Source: JAGXLC01 sp964585385 (lineage in GTDB: Bacteria; Bacteroidota; Bacteroidia; Bacteroidales; UBA12077). From it: a stretch of 39,253 nucleotides of DNA. The stretch covers positions 1 to 39,253 of the forward strand of contig CAZPDP010000030.1 of assembly GCA_964585385.1 (NCBI GenBank), in the 5' to 3' direction. The notes beneath the pieces were generated by a model. The model ran no database searches. It was not told the origin of the DNA and saw nothing but the letters and a program-made list of their open reading frames with translations. This document shows positions 6,741 through 15,731 of the stretch, one piece after another; positions within the stretch are counted from its first letter, which is position 1; every line of letters starts with the position of its first letter. A program made the translations under genes and the position numbers.

Positions 6741-8969
6741 TTAGCGGCTATTCATCCTCTTGTAATGTGCCATCACATAGCGGATATCGCTAAAGGTAAA
6801 CTCATCTCCTAACCGGTCTTTTATATCCCTCAGCCTGGTGCTTTCAATCGCTTCTGCAACGGTTATGATTTGATTTATTTTGGTTTTATCGACAAACTGA
6901 CTAACATCCAGCTTCCCTTCTTCAATCCAGTGCGCCAGGTGCCCTTCAATGGTGGAAACAGCCAGGGAACGCTTTTCTGCTATATCTTCAACTGAATATC
7001 CCTGCTTATAATAATCGTAACTGATTTGTTTGGTATTTGATTTAGGCTTCTTCGTTTTTTTTCCTTCTGAATGACTTTTTTTGAGTTCTTGTTTTCTTTT
7101 TTGCTGTAAATCATTAATTTCCAGGGTATCGTTTGACATTTCCCTGTTGTCCCTGGCAGCTTTAATCAACGCTTCTGCCTTGTGAATAGTCTGCCTGCGG
7201 TTGAAAATCATACTGTCAAGATCAGTAAGTTCTTTTCTGAACGTTTTTACTCCCGGAATGCCTTCCAGTTCCTTTTTTTTCGCTGCTATTTTTTCGGAAG
7301 CAGCTTTTAATTTGGGTTCAAAATATTCTTTTGCTGAAGTTACCCTTTCCAAAAGCTCTGCCAACCAACCGACTTTATTCTTTTCGGTAATGCGTTTCAA
7401 TTGTTTTTGAAATTTATCGGAGATTGCCTTTAAATCAACCACTTCATTTTTTAGCTCAACAGCCCAGCTCTTCTGTTTTTGCTTCATTGATTTCTTTTCA
7501 TCTTTATTGTATGTGTTCAGGTGTTCTGCCATTCCCGAAACCAGCCCGCTAAAGTCAAATGCACGCATGGCATAGTTACTGACAAATAAAGGGAGTTCCT
7601 TTTCAAAAATTGAATGGAGCTCTTGAGGCTGTTTCTTTTGGTTGCTGAATTTTTTGAGTGTTTCATCGGGCTCCAGGATGTTCAGAGGTATGGGGGCATT
7701 AAGAACTAATCCTTCCAATGAAACCAGGCGGGAAAGCGCTACATAAATCTGCCCGGGTGCAAAAGCCTGCGATACATCAATGATAGCTTTATTAAATGTC
7801 AGTCCCTGGCTCTTGTGAACGGTTATTGCCCATGCAAGTCTTATAGGGAATTGACTGAATGTTCCTTTTACTTTTTCTTCAATGCTGTTGGTTTCTTTGT
7901 TCAGGGTATATCTTTTGTTCTCCCAGGTATAGCGTTCCACAGTTGTTGAAGGAGAACCGTCCTGAAAACTTACTTCAATTTCTTCGTCCGTTAGCTCGCT
8001 GATGTAACCAATCTTGCCGTTGAAATAGCGGTTTTCCCCGGAATAATCATTCTTAATAAACATAACCTGGGCTTCCTTTTTGAATTCCTGTCTGTAATCA
8101 ACAGGGTAAAGGTGTTCACCAAAATCTCCTTCAATATAGGCCTCAAAATAATACGATTTACCTGGTAATTTCTTCAGCGTTCTCCGGTTGATTTCATCAG
8201 CTTTCCTGTTGTGTGTCGTAAGAAAAACATAGCCTTCATCCCTGGAAGGTTTGAATGAGGGCTTGTGATAATTGTTCAGAATCTCCAGGTCTTGCCTGGT
8301 AACAGAATTCTCCCTGAAATGATTCAAAAGGGTAATGAACTGTTTGTCACTCTGCCTGAAAATTTTTTCCAGTTCAATATAAACAGGTTGGTTATCTTTC
8401 AGGGCGTAAGCTTCAAAAAAATATTCCGAGGGATAATACGTTTGAAGCAGGTCTTTTTCTTCATGCTTTACTACTGGTGGAAGCTGCAGCAGGTCTCCGA
8501 TAAACAGAATCTGTATTCCGCCAAAGGGTTGATTCCTCTTTTTTCTTACGGATCGTAAAATGGTATCTATGGCATCCAGGGTGTCGGCCCGTAACATGCT
8601 CACTTCATCAATTATGAGTAGTTCCAGCTCCTGGAGAAGTTTCCTTTTGTGGCTGTTCATCCTGAGGGATTTCAGTAATGTTTTGGGTGTGTGAAGCTCT
8701 GTAGAAAAACTAAGCTGATTGATCCCATTGTTGGAGGGGATAAAACTCCCGAATGGCAGGTGAAAAAGTGAATGCAGAGTAACGCCTTCTGCATTGATGG
8801 CAGCTATGCCAGTAGGGGCGGCAATTACAGCCTTTTTATGGGTTTGATGAACAATGTTCTTTAAAAATGTTGTTTTTCCTGTTCCTGCTTTGCCTGTGAG
8901 AAAAACATGACGATCAGTGCTGTTCACAAATTTTGTGGCCAGTGAAGCTGGAGAAAGCTTATTTTCCAT
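6741..8969 (-). CDS. PIF1-like helicase with C-terminal HTH domain
   Basis: A 742-residue superfamily 1B DNA helicase. Walker A GKAGTGKTT is at 26-34, followed by AAPTGIAAINAEGVTLHSLF (motif Ia, typical of PIF1) at about 50-69. Walker B LLIIDEVSML is at 117-126 with Asp121-Glu122, and the late motif AWAITVHKSQGLTF with ALSRLVSLEGLVL is present. After the helicase core comes a lysine-rich coiled region (about 470-660) and a terminal winged/HTH segment (YKQGYSVEDIAEKRSLAVST) like the HTH_40 domain attached to some RecQ and PIF1 proteins. The family unwinds forked or structured DNA. It converges on the GroES-like gene and is not in an operon. A near-match promoter (AACCTTTG with TTG 19 bp further) can be read on the minus strand at 9003-9032. 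Confidence 0.88.
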   Translation of the reverse strand: MENKLSPASLATKFVNSTDRHVFLTGKAGTGKTTFLKNIVHQTHKKAVIAAPTGIAAINAEGVTLHSLFHLPFGSFIPSNNGINQLSFSTELHTPKTLLKSLRMNSHKRKLLQELELLIIDEVSMLRADTLDAIDTILRSVRKKRNQPFGGIQILFIGDLLQLPPVVKHEEKDLLQTYYPSEYFFEAYALKDNQPVYIELEKIFRQSDKQFITLLNHFRENSVTRQDLEILNNYHKPSFKPSRDEGYVFLTTHNRKADEINRRTLKKLPGKSYYFEAYIEGDFGEHLYPVDYRQEFKKEAQVMFIKNDYSGENRYFNGKIGYISELTDEEIEVSFQDGSPSTTVERYTWENKRYTLNKETNSIEEKVKGTFSQFPIRLAWAITVHKSQGLTFNKAIIDVSQAFAPGQIYVALSRLVSLEGLVLNAPIPLNILEPDETLKKFSNQKKQPQELHSIFEKELPLFVSNYAMRAFDFSGLVSGMAEHLNTYNKDEKKSMKQKQKSWAVELKNEVVDLKAISDKFQKQLKRITEKNKVGWLAELLERVTSAKEYFEPKLKAASEKIAAKKKELEGIPGVKTFRKELTDLDSMIFNRRQTIHKAEALIKAARDNREMSNDTLEINDLQQKRKQELKKSHSEGKKTKKPKSNTKQISYDYYKQGYSVEDIAEKRSLAVSTIEGHLAHWIEEGKLDVSQFVDKTKINQIITVAEAIESTRLRDIKDRLGDEFTFSDIRYVMAHYKRMNSR

Positions 8970-8996
8970 GAAATACGTAATGTTTGAATGTAACGG

Positions 8997-9388
8997 TTAG
9001 TACAAAGGTTGTCATTTTTCCTGTAATTACAAAATGGGAATGTGCGAATAAATTATAATTCTTCAGGTTTTAAAGGTAATTCTTTGTGTTCCTTCTTTTT
9101 TGGTGGCTTGGTGGTTTGGTTTAAATAGCCACTAATACACTAAGACGCTAAAAGCACAAAGATAAAAACAGAAATAATCAGATCTCCTTAAATCCTATTT
9201 TAACCGGAGTTCGATTTAAAGACAAATGCTCAATATTCTGGTATTCAGATAGCCCCCGCCTTTAGTGGGGGTTCGTCTATAATAGAGTGCTAGTGATTTT
9301 TGATAATTTTGTAACTCCGGATGCATAAGATGGAATCCGGGGAGTAAACAACACTGAGGAACAAGAATCCTGGAGGGATGACACATCA
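8997..9388. other. Non-coding gap with palindromic repeat and hairpin
   Basis: Between the helicase and rtcB there is no credible gene. The region carries the imperfect palindromic repeat at 9082-9161 and a GC hairpin at 9253-9271 (CCCCC pairing with GGGGG, loop-closing C-G and G-T pairs). Confidence 0.6.
9082..9161. repeat. Degenerate palindromic intergenic repeat
   Basis: The ends CTTTGTG (9082-9088) and CACAAAG (9155-9161) are perfect complements. The interior has a GGTGGCTTGGTGGTTTGGT stretch facing CCACTAATACACTAAGACGC, a decayed palindrome. This matches the general look of the CTTGGTGGCTTTGTG / CCACTAAGACACAAAG type of dispersed repeat familiar from Bacteroidota genomes. Confidence 0.5.
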
Positions 9389-10783
9389 TTAGCCCATCCT
9401 TACAATTTTCGGTTGAAAAGAGGCGAGAATATCAATCAAATCCTGCTGGTGATTCATTACCGCATTAATATCTTTGTAGGCCAGCGGGGATTCATCTGTA
9501 TCGCCGCCAATCAATATTACATTACGCTGATTCAGGTATTCGTGCAGCTCTTTTTTGCTGAACTGTCTTTTGGCTTCACCCCTGGACATTTTTCTGCCAG
9601 CTCCATGGGCAACCGAATTCAGAGCATCTTCATTGCCTTTGCCTCTTACAATAAAAGCCGGACTGGCCATTGAACCTGGAATGATACCCATTTGACCTTT
9701 AGCTGCGGGAGTAGCGCCTTTTCTGTGTATTATCATTTCCACATTTTCAGCTATTTTCTCTTTCCAGGCAAAATTATGATGGTTTTCAATTCGTGTAAGG
9801 GGTTGTTCATTCAGTGCCTTTGCCAGTTTTGTATGAATAATTTCATGGTTTGCTTTTGAATAATCCCCTGCCCAGTTCATAGCTTTCCAGTATTCCTGGC
9901 CTTCTGCTTTGTCGAGGTCTAACCAGGCAAGCGAGCGGGCTCCTTTGGGTAATCCACATTTATCGGCCGCAATTTTGGTATAGTGCCTGGCAATCTCTGC
10001 TCCGGTACCTCTTGATCCGGAATGGGAGAGAATAGCAAAATATTTTCCGGGCTGGAGATTGAGCTCATCTATTGGTACTTTGATTTCAAGTATTCCCAAA
10101 TCCACAAAATGATTGCCACCACCTGAGGTACCTAATTGATCAGATGCTTTCTTCTGAAGCGAGTGGAGAAATTTGATTTCCTTAAATTCCGTTCTGTCTA
10201 AAACTTCATGCTCTTTTTTATCCTGGAATTCAGCCTTCTCGAACCTTGTATTCTGAAGCAATATATTTTTAAGTTTAGCTGAATCTTTGAACATTTTTCC
10301 AGGGTCGAGTGCATAAATTGACATCGCCATTCTGCATCCAATGTCCATGCCTACACCGTATGGAATCACAGCGTTTTCTGCAGCCAACACACCCCCGATA
10401 GGTAATCCGTAACCCTGGTGAGCATCAGGCATCAGGGCACCCTTAACAGATATAGGCAATCGCATGGCTGTGTCCATTTGCTCTAAAGCGCCTTCCTCAA
10501 TGCCCTCTTTTCCGTAAATAGTATAGGGTTTCCTTTCTTTTAAATCTACCGGCTGAGCTGGCTGATGATCTGTTTTTGTTAGATTTTGGGCTATTTTTCC
10601 AAGTTCAGGATGATTCAGAAACTTGTCCGGTTTTTTTACTACTTTTTTCAGTATTTCCAGCGCTTCAGTCTTTTTCTGGTGCTTGTAATACCGCTCCATG
10701 GTGTTCTTGGCAATACTAATTACCTTGTCCTCCTCAATACCTATTCTTCTTAAATCTTTCCCGCTTAAATTCAGTTTTTTCAT
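9389..10783 (-). CDS. rtcB: RtcB RNA-splicing ligase
   Basis: A 464-residue RtcB ligase, which joins 2',3'-cyclic-phosphate or 3'-phosphate RNA ends to 5'-OH ends using GTP and Mn2+. The metal and guanylate motifs are intact: GVGMDIGCRM with Cys150, GGGNHFVDLG with His225, SHSGSRGTG with His254, HHNFAWKE with His335/336, and SVAHGAGRKMSR with the guanylylated His393. An N-terminal extension of about 80 residues (helical, lysine-rich) precedes the core. It sits 33 bp downstream of a Gre-like gene on the same strand, so they are probably cotranscribed. No rtcA, archease or prfH neighbour is visible. The biological substrate in bacteria (tRNA or rRNA repair) is not settled. Confidence 0.95.
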   Translation of the reverse strand: MKKLNLSGKDLRRIGIEEDKVISIAKNTMERYYKHQKKTEALEILKKVVKKPDKFLNHPELGKIAQNLTKTDHQPAQPVDLKERKPYTIYGKEGIEEGALEQMDTAMRLPISVKGALMPDAHQGYGLPIGGVLAAENAVIPYGVGMDIGCRMAMSIYALDPGKMFKDSAKLKNILLQNTRFEKAEFQDKKEHEVLDRTEFKEIKFLHSLQKKASDQLGTSGGGNHFVDLGILEIKVPIDELNLQPGKYFAILSHSGSRGTGAEIARHYTKIAADKCGLPKGARSLAWLDLDKAEGQEYWKAMNWAGDYSKANHEIIHTKLAKALNEQPLTRIENHHNFAWKEKIAENVEMIIHRKGATPAAKGQMGIIPGSMASPAFIVRGKGNEDALNSVAHGAGRKMSRGEAKRQFSKKELHEYLNQRNVILIGGDTDESPLAYKDINAVMNHQQDLIDILASFQPKIVRMG

Positions 10784-10816
10784 ACCAACGTCTCCTGTAT
10801 ATTAGCACTGTTCTGT

Positions 10817-11278
10817 TTAGTAGACGTCTTTTATCTCAAATTTTATGTTATTGAATTGGAAAGTATCGCCTTTTTTAAGGCCTTCCATGGCATTATAAAT
10901 GGGCACATTTTTTGAAATGACATAAAATGTTTGTCCGTCTACCTGAACTTTACCAATCCCAACAACTATGAACATTTTTTGTTTGTTTGTTTCGACCATA
11001 GCGCCAAATTCAACCTTATCGACGGCTTCATCAAAGGGTACTTGCTTCAGAATATGGATTTCATCCATTATATTTTGTAATTGTTCAGCATAGATGTCTC
11101 TCTGACTTAAAAGCTTGCTTCTGGTCCCATCAAACACATCATGTTCCTGCTCTGCCTCATTGGCATCTTTTTGCAATTCATCTATTTGTCTGCGTGTCGT
11201 TTCAGCGCTCTCTTCCAGCATCTCGAGACATCTGTCATAAACTCTTTTTTTCAATGCTAATTTTTCTTTTACCATCAC
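10817..11278 (-). CDS. GreA/GreB-like transcript factor
   Basis: A 153-residue protein with the two-part layout of Gre factors. Residues 1-80 form a long antiparallel coiled coil (KKRVYDRCLEMLEESAETTR ... LSQRDIYAEQLQNIMDEIHI) with an acidic tip around EAEQEHDVFD. Residues 85-153 form the FKBP-like globular domain (VEFGAMVETN, FIVVGIGKVQVDGQTFYVIS, GLKKGDTFQF). Gre factors enter the RNA polymerase secondary channel and stimulate cleavage of backtracked RNA. This version is a Bacteroidota variant often mislabelled as a 3-oxoacyl-ACP synthase. It lies directly before rtcB, which suggests an RNA-related job. Two consecutive ATGs exist (11278, 11275); either could start. Confidence 0.7.
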   Translation of the reverse strand: MMVKEKLALKKRVYDRCLEMLEESAETTRRQIDELQKDANEAEQEHDVFDGTRSKLLSQRDIYAEQLQNIMDEIHILKQVPFDEAVDKVEFGAMVETNKQKMFIVVGIGKVQVDGQTFYVISKNVPIYNAMEGLKKGDTFQFNNIKFEIKDVY

Positions 11279-11431
11279 TTTTCTTCGTTTTTTTATTACA
11301 CATCAATTTTAGCCAATTTAAAAAATATTTTTATCAAATGAAATTTCCCTCCTTTACCTTTCCTGCTGTGGGTTACCATAAATCTTCTTAAACTTCCCTG
11401 GAAAAAACTAAGGCTATTTAAGAGATTTTAT

Positions 11432-11438
11432 TAATTTG
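11432..11438 (+). promoter_or_regulatory. Promoter -7 box for C69 dipeptidase
   Basis: TAATTTG matches the TAnTTTG variant, 19 bp before the ATG at 11458. No good -33 TTG is seen. Confidence 0.45.
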
Positions 11439-11457
11439 GTTGCTTAAAAAAACAGTT

Positions 11458-13095
11458 ATGAGAAAACTTTATTATTCGTTAACAGTATTATTATCAGCTC
11501 TTCTGCTTTTAATCCCCTTTAATAGCCAATCACAGGATAAAAGTGACTGGGAAGGAGGAGTACCTGAAGGGTGTACGAGTATTACCGTAGGTAAAAAGGC
11601 CAGTGCTGATGGTTCGGTTTTTACCTCTCACACAGATGACAGTCATCGTACAAGAGCATGGATGGATTTTGAACCAGCCCGTGACCATGAAGAAGGGGCT
11701 ACAGTTCCTATGTATAAGCGGTCTCAGGATAACACGCAAGTGATGCCTGCTTACAAACATGAGAAAATAGGTGAGATACCCCAGGTTGAACATACCAATG
11801 CTTATCTGAATACTGCTTATCCAAGTATGAATGAGCATCAGCTGGGAATTGGAGAATCCACATTCGGTGGTCGTGAAGAATTGCAATCCGATGAAGGCTT
11901 GATCGATTGCCAGCGGCTTTGCCAACTTATGCTTGAAAGATGCGAAACTGCCCGTGAAGCTATTGAAATGGCCGGTGAATTAACCAAAAAATACGGATGG
12001 AATGATGCCGGTGAGTGTTTAACAATAGCAGATCCCAAAGAAGTATGGCATTTTGAAATTGTAGGGCCTGGTAAAGGAAAAGTTGGAGCTGTTTGGGCTG
12101 CTCAGCGTGTACCTGATGACCACATTTCGGTAAATGCAAACGCATCAACTATAAAAGAAATTGACCTTGATAACGAAGACTATTTTATGGCTTCTGAAAA
12201 TATTTATGAAGTAGCCAAAGAAAATGGCTGGTGGAATGGTGATAAAGACGATTTTAAGTTTTGCGATGTTTATGCTCCGGATAGTCGAAAATCTGTTGCA
12301 TCAAGAAGAAGAGAATGGCGGGTTTTTGACTTATTAGCTCCTTCTCTGAATTTAAGTCCAACCTCTGAAAATTATCCATTTTCAGTAAAACCTGACAAGC
12401 CGGTTACAAAGATGGACCTGGTAGATGTTTTTAAAGATTATTACCAGGGAACTCCTTATGATATGAGGAGAAATACCACTACAACCAATGAAGAAGGTGA
12501 AGAGATTATTTCGCCTCTTGCCAATCCTTTCATGCCTTATGATCAACTTGATATTGAGGATGTAAGCGGTGGTTGGTATCATGTGGATGAAGAAACAGGG
12601 GATATACGTTTCCTTGGTGAAAGAACTATTGCCCGCTGGTATACTATGTATGGGACTATCATACAATGCAGAGACTGGTTGCCTGATGAAATTGGCGGTG
12701 TAGTATGGCTTGCCCAGGATAATATAGCTTCTTCAATTTATATTCCTGTCTATTGCAACAATACCAGTTTACCAGAATCTTATAAAGTGAAGGCCAGACA
12801 AACCGGATACAATCGAGAATCCGCATGGTGGGCGTTTAACAGACTAGGTACCCTTGCCGCGCAGCGCTGGGGCGATATGCACAAAGACATTGATGAAGTT
12901 TGGGTTCCCTGGCAGAAAGAACTCTTTGAAAAACAAAAAGAGATTGATGAAAAAGCAAAAGAAAAACTTGAAAGCGACAGACAAGAAGCGATTGAATACC
13001 TTACCGGTTATTCTAACAAATGGGGGAATAAAGTAGTTGAAAAGGCCTGGGAGCTTGGAGATAACTTATGGACCAAGTATGATGAGAAATTCTAA
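11458..13095 (+). CDS. C69-family dipeptidase, secreted
   Basis: A 545-residue Ntn-hydrolase peptidase of family C69 (PepD-like), expected to hydrolyse dipeptides in the periplasm. A Sec signal peptide (MRKLYYSLTVLLSALLLL...SQSQ) is followed by EGCTSITVGKKASADGS, where Cys39 is the predicted catalytic residue, exposed after propeptide removal in this family. Further family features are THTDDS-like SHTDDSHRTRAW, GIGESTFGGREEL and the GWNDAGECLTIADPKEVWHFE block. The longest frame begins at a TTG (11440), but the ATG at 11458 gives a clean signal peptide and follows a promoter box, so it is chosen. A strong terminator follows the stop. The gene is transcribed alone, divergent from the Gre-like/rtcB pair. 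Confidence 0.92.
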   Translation: MRKLYYSLTVLLSALLLLIPFNSQSQDKSDWEGGVPEGCTSITVGKKASADGSVFTSHTDDSHRTRAWMDFEPARDHEEGATVPMYKRSQDNTQVMPAYKHEKIGEIPQVEHTNAYLNTAYPSMNEHQLGIGESTFGGREELQSDEGLIDCQRLCQLMLERCETAREAIEMAGELTKKYGWNDAGECLTIADPKEVWHFEIVGPGKGKVGAVWAAQRVPDDHISVNANASTIKEIDLDNEDYFMASENIYEVAKENGWWNGDKDDFKFCDVYAPDSRKSVASRRREWRVFDLLAPSLNLSPTSENYPFSVKPDKPVTKMDLVDVFKDYYQGTPYDMRRNTTTTNEEGEEIISPLANPFMPYDQLDIEDVSGGWYHVDEETGDIRFLGERTIARWYTMYGTIIQCRDWLPDEIGGVVWLAQDNIASSIYIPVYCNNTSLPESYKVKARQTGYNRESAWWAFNRLGTLAAQRWGDMHKDIDEVWVPWQKELFEKQKEIDEKAKEKLESDRQEAIEYLTGYSNKWGNKVVEKAWELGDNLWTKYDEKF

Positions 13096-13116
13096 ATGAT
13101 TATTTTATTAAATAAG

Positions 13117-13156
13117 GAAAATTACCGGGTAAAATCTGCTTTTATCCGGTAATTTT
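13117..13156 (+). terminator. Intrinsic terminator after C69 gene
   Basis: AAAATTACCGGGTAAAA pairs with TTTTATCCGGTAATTTT around a TCTGC loop (17 bp with one G-T pair), ending in a T-run. It lies about 25 bp after the stop at 13095. Confidence 0.85.
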
Positions 13157-13222
13157 TGTTTAAACTTATTCATTTTAAAGGTATCAAATAGTCAATCAAA
13201 TTTCATTTTAAATTTTAACATA

Positions 13223-14257
13223 ATGGTCGATAAAAAAGGATTTGCAAGCGATAATAATTCAGGTGTACACCCGGAAATAATGCTGGCTTTGAATCAAGCT
13301 AACAAGGGACATGTTGTAGCTTATGGAGACGATCCATACACACAGGGAGCCTACAAACAATTTTACGAACATTTTGGAGAGGATACCGCTGTTTACTTTG
13401 TTTTTTTAGGAACGGCAGCCAATGTATTAGGACTGGGCGCATTATCCCGGCCTTATCATAGTGTTATTTGCGCAGAAACAGCTCATATTCATGAAGATGA
13501 ATGTGGAGCACCGGAAAAATTTAACGGATTTAAACTTTTGCCTGTTGAGACTAAAGACGGGAAAATAACCGTAGAAGGAATCCAGCCTCATATAAAAGGA
13601 ATAGGTTTTGAACACCATTCACAGCCCAAAATAGTTTCCATTACCCAGACTACAGAACTTGGAACAGTCTACACCCCTGAAGAAATCAAAGAAATATGTG
13701 ATTTTGCCCATAAAAACGATATGTATGTCCACATGGATGGTGCAAGAATAGCCAATGCTGCTGTAGCCCTGAATAAGAATTTCAGGGAAATAACAAAAGA
13801 TCTGGGTGTTGATGTTTTATCATTTGGAGGAACCAAAAATGGTATGATGTATGGAGAAGCCATATTGTTCTTTACTGAAGCGTTAAAGGAAGATTTCAAG
13901 TACATGAGAAAACAGGGAATGCAACTTGCCTCCAAAATGCGTTTCATTTCAGCACAATTTCTCAGGTACCTTTCCGGCAATCTTTGGTATGATAATGCGC
14001 TCCATGCAAATCGGATGGCTCAATTACTAGCCGAGACGGCAGGAGAGATTCCTGAGATACAAATTACCCAAAAAGTGGAAGCAAACGGAGTCTTTGCAAA
14101 GGTTCCGGCAGATATAATTCCTGACTTACAGAAGGATTTTTATTTCTATATCTGGGATCATGAACAATCTGTTGTAAGATGGATGACCTCCTTTGATACA
14201 ACTGAAGCCGATATTAAAAATTTTGTGGCCAGGATAAAAGAATTGTTGAAACAATAA
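13223..14257 (+). CDS. ltaE: Low-specificity L-threonine aldolase
   Basis: A 344-residue PLP enzyme of fold type I that splits L-threonine and L-allo-threonine to glycine and acetaldehyde. The start FASDNNSGVHPEIMLAL is characteristic. AYGDDPYTQ (33-41), the cofactor-binding VHMDGARIANAA (Asp172) and SFGGTKNGMMYGEA with the Schiff-base Lys205 are all intact. Length fits the family. It is flanked upstream by the C69 terminator and converges on queA, so it appears to be a single-gene unit supplying glycine in the cytoplasm. The symbol follows the E. coli low-specificity enzyme; some genomes use ltaA. Confidence 0.93.
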   Translation: MVDKKGFASDNNSGVHPEIMLALNQANKGHVVAYGDDPYTQGAYKQFYEHFGEDTAVYFVFLGTAANVLGLGALSRPYHSVICAETAHIHEDECGAPEKFNGFKLLPVETKDGKITVEGIQPHIKGIGFEHHSQPKIVSITQTTELGTVYTPEEIKEICDFAHKNDMYVHMDGARIANAAVALNKNFREITKDLGVDVLSFGGTKNGMMYGEAILFFTEALKEDFKYMRKQGMQLASKMRFISAQFLRYLSGNLWYDNALHANRMAQLLAETAGEIPEIQITQKVEANGVFAKVPADIIPDLQKDFYFYIWDHEQSVVRWMTSFDTTEADIKNFVARIKELLKQ

Positions 14258-14421
14258 ACCTAAATCGCCAATAGTTTCTTTAGCAAACAAGGAACACGAA
14301 TAAGCTTCTTTAATTTTTAGAAAAAATTTTAGTGAACCGAAACGAAGTGAGCTCACCGAAAGTAATCTTAGTCGCTGTCGGAGACAGAAGTAATTTGTGA
14401 ATTATTGGGTTAAAGTTTTTT

Positions 14422-15633
14422 TCATGGGAAAAGTAAGGAACTGTCACCATAACTCAAAAACCGGAAGTTATTGTTGAGTGCATATTCATATATTTTCTTC
14501 CAGTCGTCTCCCACAAAAGCTGCAATCAATAAAAGCAGGGTACTGTTGGGTTGATGAAAATTGGTAATCAGCGAATCCGTTAATTTGAACTGGTAACCGG
14601 GAGTTATCATTATTTGAGTACTGGCGTGTATATGCTCTTTTTTGTGATAAGTCATATATTGCTTAATTCGAAGCAAAGATTCTTTGACTGAAAGAGAATC
14701 CTCTAATTCTGTATGTTCCCATTGACCCAGATGGAATGGATTTGGAGTATTCTCCGACTGGTTTACTTTCAACCCCATCCAATACAAACTTTCAAGGGTT
14801 CTCAGGGTTGTGGTTCCTACAGATAATAAATTGTCCGTGTATTCAATTAATTTATCAAGAGTAGCAATGGAAACCTCAAAATGTTCTGTGTGCATTTCAT
14901 GACCTGAAACGGTTTCCGACTGTACCGGTCTGAAAGTGCCTGCACCCACATGCAGGGTTATTTCAGTCTGTTCAATACCTTTTGAGCGGATTGAACTGAG
15001 GGTATGTTGATCAAAATGCAATCCTGCTGTTGGGGCTGCAACAGAACCCATTACCTTTGAGTAACGGGTTTGATACCTGGTTTTGTCAACCGGTTCACTT
15101 TCTCTTTTAAGGTACGGAGGGATGGGAACTTTACCCGTTATATCAAGTATCTCGCCAAAGGTTACATCATTTTTGTCCCAGGTGAATTCTACAGTGACAT
15201 AGTTATCTTCACGCCCTGTTTTTTTTACATTAATCTGAATTGTCCGTTTGTTCAGTTTTATGGTTTTATTCAATGATGAATTTTTCCATTTTTTCAGGTT
15301 TCCGACCAGGCATTTCCATTGTACTTTGTTGGTTGCCTGGAAGGCTTTTGCATATTCCCGGGGTTGAACAGGTTCGAGGCAGAAAATTTCAATGATGGCA
15401 CCCGTTTCTTTTTGGAAAGGTAAACGGGCGGAAATGACCTTTGCATTATTGAATACCATAAGGTGATTTTCCGGCAAATAATGACTGATGTTCCTAAAGT
15501 GATTGTCTTTAATTTTTCCCCTGTCATATATGAGCAAACGGGATTCTTCCCGGTTTTTCAGAGGATATTTGGCAATCTTTTCCTCCGGGAGATGGTAGGT
15601 ATAATCTTGAATGGATATATTTTTAAGATCCAT
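14422..15633 (-). CDS. queA: tRNA ribosyltransferase-isomerase QueA
   Basis: A 403-residue QueA, which transfers and isomerises the ribosyl group of S-adenosylmethionine onto 7-aminomethyl-7-deazaguanine in tRNA to make epoxyqueuosine. The family signatures are LPEEKIAKYPL near the N-terminus, LMVFNNAKVISARL, VAAPTAGLHFD, LHVGAGTFRPV and FHQPNSTLLLLIAAFVG. It is longer than the roughly 350-residue enterobacterial form, which fits the second QueA type common in Bacteroidota. The longest frame begins at TTG 15657, inside the minus-strand promoter box 15655-15662, so ATG 15633 (MDLKNISIQDY) is preferred. It is divergent from the DUF2027-Smr gene with nearly abutting promoters. No other queuosine genes are in the window. 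Confidence 0.93.
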   Translation of the reverse strand: MDLKNISIQDYTYHLPEEKIAKYPLKNREESRLLIYDRGKIKDNHFRNISHYLPENHLMVFNNAKVISARLPFQKETGAIIEIFCLEPVQPREYAKAFQATNKVQWKCLVGNLKKWKNSSLNKTIKLNKRTIQINVKKTGREDNYVTVEFTWDKNDVTFGEILDITGKVPIPPYLKRESEPVDKTRYQTRYSKVMGSVAAPTAGLHFDQHTLSSIRSKGIEQTEITLHVGAGTFRPVQSETVSGHEMHTEHFEVSIATLDKLIEYTDNLLSVGTTTLRTLESLYWMGLKVNQSENTPNPFHLGQWEHTELEDSLSVKESLLRIKQYMTYHKKEHIHASTQIMITPGYQFKLTDSLITNFHQPNSTLLLLIAAFVGDDWKKIYEYALNNNFRFLSYGDSSLLFP

Positions 15634-15654
15634 GCTAACATTTTTTATGGAGGG

Positions 15655-15662
15655 CAAAATTA
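15655..15662 (-). promoter_or_regulatory. Promoter -7 box for queA
   Basis: On the minus strand TAATTTTG matches TAnnTTTG, 21 bp before ATG 15633. It lies 2 bp from the opposing -7 box at 15665-15672, so polymerases would collide or compete. Confidence 0.55.
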
Positions 15663-15664
15663 AC

Positions 15665-15672
15665 TAATTTTG
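15665..15672 (+). promoter_or_regulatory. Promoter -7 box for DUF2027-Smr gene
   Basis: TAATTTTG matches TAnnTTTG, about 60 bp before ATG 15732. It would give a leader of about 50 nt. Confidence 0.5.
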
Positions 15673-15731
15673 TGTCGTTATTATAAACAGGGGCAGGGAA
15701 TAAAATTTACAAACCAAAAATTACTAAGAGA

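Noticed and set aside
14258..14421. Possible short RNA or repeat with CTGTC-GGA-GACAG hairpin near 14376
   Set aside because: The stem is only 5 bp and no known family or promoter is seen; probably part of the region between convergent genes.
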